From Epiperipatus broadwayi (Eukaryota; Onychophora; Udeonychophora; Euonychophora; Peripatidae), in assembly GCA_028023455.1 (NCBI GenBank), contig JAQFVV010012511.1, positions 1,176,001 through 1,240,000 of the forward strand: a stretch of 64,000 bases of DNA, written 5' to 3'. A program made the position numbers and the translations under genes. Below the pieces are notes generated by a model. That model ran no database searches. It saw only the letters and a list, made by a program, of their open reading frames with translations, and had not been told where the DNA came from. Position 1 is the stretch's first letter. Every line of letters begins with the position of its first letter. Below are positions 59,241-64,000 of the stretch, one piece after another.

Positions 59241-59818
59241 CAGACAAAACTTTCTATACTTATTGCCACTCAGTGTAAACCAGAGTGATCATTGATGCCA
59301 GAAGGCTTATGCATAAAATCCCTATCTAGTGTCTACTCATCCAATATCCCCAGACTAGTTTCTGGCTTGTGGCCTTCATCAGTGAGGAACCTTGGATCTG
59401 AGAGCACTACACCTAGATCTTAGGATCTAATGCAACCCTACAGCAGCCACATTTTATCTCTACTTAACTACAAAACTATGAGTCTTAAATTGAAAACATC
59501 ATAATATTTTCAATCCAAGCTAGTAGCTTATATAGTCATATAGGTCTGAAAATATTATGGTGTTTTCAATTTAAGACTCATAGTTTTGTAGTTAAATAGA
59601 GATAAAAGGTGGCTGCTGGAAGGTTGCATTAGATCCTAAGATCTACAAGCAGTGCTCTCAGATCCAAGGTTCCTCACTGATAAAGGCCACAAACCAGAAA
59701 CTAGCCTGGGATATTGGATGAGTAGGCACTAGATGGGGATTTTATGCACAAGCCTTCTGGCATCCATTGATTACTCTGGCTTGCACTCAGTAGCAATATG
59801 TATAAAGAGTTTTGCCTG
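59241..59818. repeat. Long inverted repeat, two 272-bp arms, family C
   Basis: Left arm 59241-59512 and right arm 59547-59818 are of equal length and inverted, around a 34-bp spacer starting ATCCAAGCTAG. The similarity is high, with scattered differences. Shared words include GATGCCAGAAGGC (minus sense TGGCATCCATT), GGCTTGTGGCC and ACTACAAAACTATGAG. Each arm carries a hammerhead motif; the minus-strand one is intact. Single or nested relatives lie at 40740-40915 and 52560-53215. Confidence 0.9.
59339..59397 (-). ncRNA. Hammerhead ribozyme, type I, intact core (family C)
   Basis: Minus strand 5'-3': ATCCAA (59397-59392) pairs with TTGGAT (59344-59339); internal loop GGTT/ATA; CCTCA (59387-59383) pairs with TGGGG (59352-59348); core CTGATGA (59382-59376); A, stem II GGC/GCC with loop CACAA, A; GAAA (59362-59359); a minimal stem III A-T with loop CTAG; TC, giving a predicted cut after C59353. 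All conserved core bases are present. The A-A apposition in place of the usual G-C at the base of stem II is unusual. Hammerheads with tiny stem III are established for Penelope-like elements. The other arm (59662-59718) has CTGATAA and GCC, so it is dead. Confidence 0.75.
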
Positions 59819-60491
59819 TTTTAATAACAGTTATGAGCAAGCATAAGAAATGGTGATCATGTGATGTCTGTAGATATGTAGTCTTATAGGAATTCCTAAC
59901 TAGTTAATAATATCCCACCCCCAGGGGAATTGATGAAAACTTGAAGAATTTTAACCTAAAGCTGTAGGGATCAGTATCAATTATAGGGCAATGAGATCTT
60001 CTGGCAGTTAAGGAATTATTAGTGGTTGACTAGGGGTCAATTAAAAAGTATCTGTTGCATTATTTTATTTATTTATTTTTTCTTTTTTATATACATTTTT
60101 CTTAACTTAATTCATTTAATTTTTGTATTGTTCAGAATTTTTGTTAAATACTTTTAATTTAATACTTTTGTGCAGCTAAGTTATACAAGATAATATGGGC
60201 CCTTGACGCTTGCTCATGTGAACACTATGGAACATCTCTTAGTTCACTGAATACAATTATAAATACAATTATAGTATGGATTTAGAGTACAATGAATAGA
60301 TCCAAAATGTAAACATATATTAGTTTGATATTTATTTTATAGTAGATACAGTTTATAAAAAATATTAATTTGTGAGAATAGTTCTAAGTACAAATATAAA
60401 TTTTAATTATATAATAATTATTTGTCAGATGTGATTGCTTCACTATTTTTGATTATTTTTATATAAAGAATTTAATAAATACGACAGTACT

Positions 60492-60502
60492 CCCCCCCCC
60501 CC
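60492..60502 (+). repeat. C(11) homopolymer
   Basis: Uninterrupted C run shortly upstream of the hAT pseudogene at 60560. Confidence 0.85.
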
Positions 60503-60559
60503 AAGTGCTAGCAGAATTTCTAAGAAAATATAAGCTTAGGATTTATTTCTATGTCAGGA

Positions 60560-61720
60560 AATGATACAATGTTTCTGTCTCATCTAAAACATTTACTAAC
60601 AGTGTTATGAAGCCATCAAAGATGAGACAACATATTGAACTAATGCTTCCTAATAATATAAAAAATAATAATTTAGAGTATTTTAAAAAATTTAAAAAAA
60701 AAATCTTTAATATTCAAAAAAGAGATTTTGGAAGCATTTTACAACATATCACTTTTTCAAGTGTAAATAAAGGATATCCTCATACAATTGATAAAGAATT
60801 AATTTTCCTGTAATAAAAGAGCAATAAGTACTGTAATGAAGAGGGACTGAGATCTAATATTAAAAATTATTGTTGAATAATACAGAATAACTTTGCATTG
60901 ATGAAATGGATAATGATATAAAAATCTTTATTATTTGATCAATAAACAAATAAATTCTCTATACCATTTGATTATGCAATTTTTGAAAGAATGAGCATAT
61001 TAATGATTTATGTTCATTATTATAGCCCAAGAAAAGAAGAAATAATAAAATTTCTTAATGTTAAGCAATTAGAGACTTACATAATAAATAAAATTATTTT
61101 TGATTATTTTGAAAAAATTGATACAAATATAAAATATCTATTTTCTAATACAATTACATTTGCAATGACTCACATACAGGATTATTACACACCTAAAAAA
61201 AAAAAAAATCAAAAAAGTTCTAATAGTGCATTGTGTTTTACTTAGATAATATTTAGTTCCAAAAAAAAAAAAAAAAACAATGAAAAACTTCGTACAACTA
61301 TAAATATTATAAAATTGAAATCTTCAAATAATTATCTTTTTGCACAATTGTGTGATAGCAATGATGAAATATATAATTTCCGGTTTCATACAGATGTGTG
61401 CTATTATCCAAAATGTACTATTCAGAAAGATTAGTTGAAGTTTTTGATACAGTTGTAATACCCAGCTTCTTCAAACTGATGAATTTATGGGAATGCAATT
61501 ACAGTATTAGATTTAAAAAGACATCTATTTACTTAGCAGATATGTTTTCCCCGAAACTATCAAAAATAAATTACAAGAGAAAGATATTAATTTTATTCAA
61601 GTGCAAACAATTATTCATTCTAAAAACAATATTTTTGTATTCACACTAAATTGATCAAATTTTTATTACTTTGAAAATTTATGACAATTATGTATTCTAA
61701 ACAAAAATAAAATTTCTGTT
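60560..61720 (+). pseudogene. hAT transposase pseudogene, ZBED5/SCAND3-like
   Basis: Open fragments give KTFTNSVMKPSKMRQHIE, LEYFKKFKKKIFNIQK, then VHYYSPRKEEIIKF, NTITFAMTHIQDYY, then a region like the RWLSRG-to-ELR block (YYSERLVEVFDTV), and LWECNYSIRFKKTSIYLADM with FSPKLSKINYK. The opening SMKPSKLxRHL-type motif and the later LADMF...LN segment follow the order of ZBED5/SCAND3/FAM200-like hAT transposases. Three frames, A-runs and stops show long decay. No inverted ends were identified. Confidence 0.6.
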
Positions 61721-63659
61721 GTCAATGAATTTGAAAGAAAGATATGAATGTTTGCTTTAAAGATATTGGCAATTTGGAAGAAATATTATGGATTATCAAG
61801 CTATTCAAATATGATATAACCAAAATATTTCTTTATAAAAAGAATTAATTTTAGAATTAAAAAATATATGGCAAAAATGCCCATGATTAAAACATACATT
61901 TGCACCCTTATTGTTAGCTTTTCTGAGTTTTCATTTAGTGTAAGATGGTTTTAGCCACCTGAATAATTTACTAAAAAGATATATCAGACCACAGAGATTT
62001 ACAAATAATATTAATCTTAATAATATATACATTTTTCATTCAATTATGTAATTCTACCAAACATGTACTGTTCAAGTTAAAAGGCAAAATAAAACTAATA
62101 AAAAAATTTTAAAAGCATTCAATCAGCTTTTGGCAGACTGCTGCCAGAATCAGAGTGCTAAATAGAACTACGCCATTAAAAATATGCATATATAATGGTG
62201 AAGACCAATATGTAAATCAGACCCAATAAGTAAATTAGATGTTCCATTTTTTTGATAATGGAACACCGGAACTTTTCTATTGATGGAATGAGAATCCTTT
62301 ACAGTAGTTCCAAGTCTCCATATTTTCTTTTCTTATCATCCCTCTCTGCAAATATTGTTCTTATATTGGAGGGAGAAAAGGTATGTCTTGTAATCAGCTC
62401 ATGATCAAAAAAAAAAAAACAACAAAAGATCGATTTGTATTCACAATTTAATTTAGCTTTATTATATGAATACATATGCTGAGTGACTCTCATTGATCTG
62501 TTAGCATGTGATTCACTGTAATACAGAGAGCTACAGGATGGGGCAAGGCATAAAATTTTATATATGATCTGAGGAACGTATTCAAAAGGTATTATATCTT
62601 TTGTGTTGTTTAAAAGTTTTATTTTACCATTTCATATTAATTTGAAGAAGACAAGTTTGGTAGAATTAAATAATATTAAGTAATTTTGAATCAAACAAGG
62701 CAGATAGTGATCATGTGATAATTTTGAATCAAATATTTCAAATTTTATATCTAAATATCAAATCAAAACATCTCTTTACTAATATATTTTATTTCTTATA
62801 TATTTTTTGTACTACTGTTACAAAGATTTTTTTTTAAACATTTTTTATTTATGCTTTGTATAATAAATTGTTATTGAAATATTTTGTTTATTTCGATCAG
62901 TTGAAAAAACATACACTACTAAAAAATCCAAACACATCATAATTAATAACTACTCTTTCTTATTGCATTGCCAAATGTATACCATATAATACTAAATTGT
63001 CCAAGCACTTCACCACTGTTACACAATGCTTTATTTACCACCCTTTCTTACAGTTTACAGTTTCAATCTTCTTCAGAACTTTATATCTCCTAACCTCAAC
63101 TGTAATAGCCTTAATACATATTACTAAAAGATTTTAACAATATATATTATGGGTACTATATAGAGGAATAATGCTCCCTCTAAAATCCTGTTTGCTTCTG
63201 CTAAAGATAATTAGACATTAAAAAAGGTCAAAAATTTTGTGAAAACTAAAAAAAAAAATTAAAATTTTTACTCATACATAGATTCCCTTTCATCTGAACA
63301 AAATTTAAATTTAGTACTATTTATATAGTACACACATAACATTTTAAAATTATAGTAATAATTAGGCTGGAGGGATGGTGGTGATGGAAGCTTTTTTTCT
63401 TATAAGAGGTTGATGGGTGTTCTATATTCTAGAATTTCAGTACAAAACATATTTATTTGACTATTAATATTGAATAATATCATGCTTGGAATATCTAAAA
63501 GTGAAAGATGAAGATAGCCAATGATGGATATCATCATCACAATAATGAATGTCTCATTGAATGGGTTGACAAATAAAATTTTATTTATATAATCTCCAAA
63601 AATTTATAACAACTTGATAGTAAGTGTGTAATAACAGTTTACTAAATCACATTTTTTAA

Positions 63660-64000
63660 TATATAGCACTTTATATAACATTTGTAATACAAGCTTGTTT
63701 AACTTAGGTCATGTGACATCTGACTTGATTTTTTTGTAATTTTATTTTTTGTTATTAAGGCTTTGGAAATTTTATGTTGCTAAAGCTATTAATATTTGGT
63801 GTATCTGAACTTAGTTCAGTCCCATATGGCTATTTAAGTCTGATAGCTGGATTGGAAGACATGAATATCTGAAAATTTCAGATTTTCTACTTAATAGTTA
63901 TCCATTAGATAAAGTGCTGGGCTTGCTTTGGTATTTTTAATCTAATGCTTGAATATCCTAGCACCTCACCAAAGAAGCCAGTAGCAGAAAATGGTCTGGA
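63660..64000 (+). repeat. Family D repeat, cut by the window edge
   Basis: AAGCTTGTTTAACTTAGGTC, ATGTGACATCTGACTTGATT matches 37091-37130 (related, diverged). The last 55 bases (CCTAGCACCTCACC, then AGCCAGTAGCAGAAAATGG, TCTGGA) match the hammerhead arm at 36981-37022, but the CTGA core is changed to CCAA. Confidence 0.7.

Larger units (their letters stand above)
33484..64000. other. Upstream of the visible EXT2 exons: intron and/or intergenic, repeat-dominated
   Basis: No exon of the EXT2 GT47 half (motifs around HTCFDVYRC, NMLPGG, LAGGGFS, RGARLGQ) was found by eye on the minus strand. Long quiet stretches: 33484-35850, 39910-40720, 40930-43800, 46300-50280, 50800-52550, 54830-56080, 56250-59240 and 61720-63660 hold A+T-rich sequence, homopolymers and small non-coding open frames only. 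At about 37530-37990 and 38060-39130 the C+G content is higher, with a B-box-like GGATTCGATCC, and the sequence is probably old repeat of unknown type. Confidence 0.5.

Noticed and set aside
33484-64000. Earlier EXT2 exons among T-rich segments
   Set aside because: No stretch gives the conserved GT47 motifs in any minus-strand frame; calling one would be guesswork.

Overview
This window is nuclear DNA from an animal. It is very A+T rich (roughly three quarters by eye), with short coding exons separated by introns of kilobases, GT-AG splice sites, poly(A)-ended retroposons and many transposon remnants. I cannot fix the clade. An A+T-rich invertebrate such as an arachnid, cnidarian or mollusc fits best, but nothing here decides between them.

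The one host gene I can support is EXT2, the exostosin-2 subunit of the heparan sulfate polymerase, on the minus strand. Six exons (33258-33483, 28000-28183, 25984-26053, 13254-13350, 10564-10707 and 3809-4159) join in phase without gaps and encode about 356 residues. These are the end of the GT47 half, the linker and the whole C-terminal GT64 domain with its DDD metal-binding motif, down to a natural stop codon. The first half of the protein is not visible in 33484-64000, so its exons probably lie beyond the right edge.

Region by region: 1-3808 is downstream of EXT2 and holds hairpin repeats (MITE-like). The introns between 4160 and 33257 hold hairpin repeats, a pogo/Tigger-like element (8761-9927), a tRNA-Gly-derived short retroposon (11281-11371) and a nested cluster at 15415-24177. 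That cluster contains a Penelope-like retroelement remnant (reverse transcriptase plus GIY-YIG) whose end units, each carrying a tRNA-Leu-like head, are inverted; a 3,511-bp hAT transposon of the KIAA1586-like type sits in one end unit, with a perfect 8-bp target duplication. Next to it is a composite insertion between perfect 75-bp direct repeats. The stretch 33484-64000 is repeat-dominated: tandem tRNA-Pro-like SINE units, a tRNA-derived retroposon with a 13-bp target duplication, several long inverted repeats and a dead hAT (ZBED5/SCAND3-like) transposase at 60560-61720.

The most interesting layer is RNA structure. At least three different repeat families contain the hammerhead self-cleaving ribozyme core (CTGANGA, stem II, GAAA, a stem III with a 4-nt loop, then TH). 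The best copy, on the minus strand at 59339-59397, keeps every core base and a two-part stem I. Hammerheads are known companions of Penelope-like elements, which agrees with the reverse transcriptase remnant nearby.
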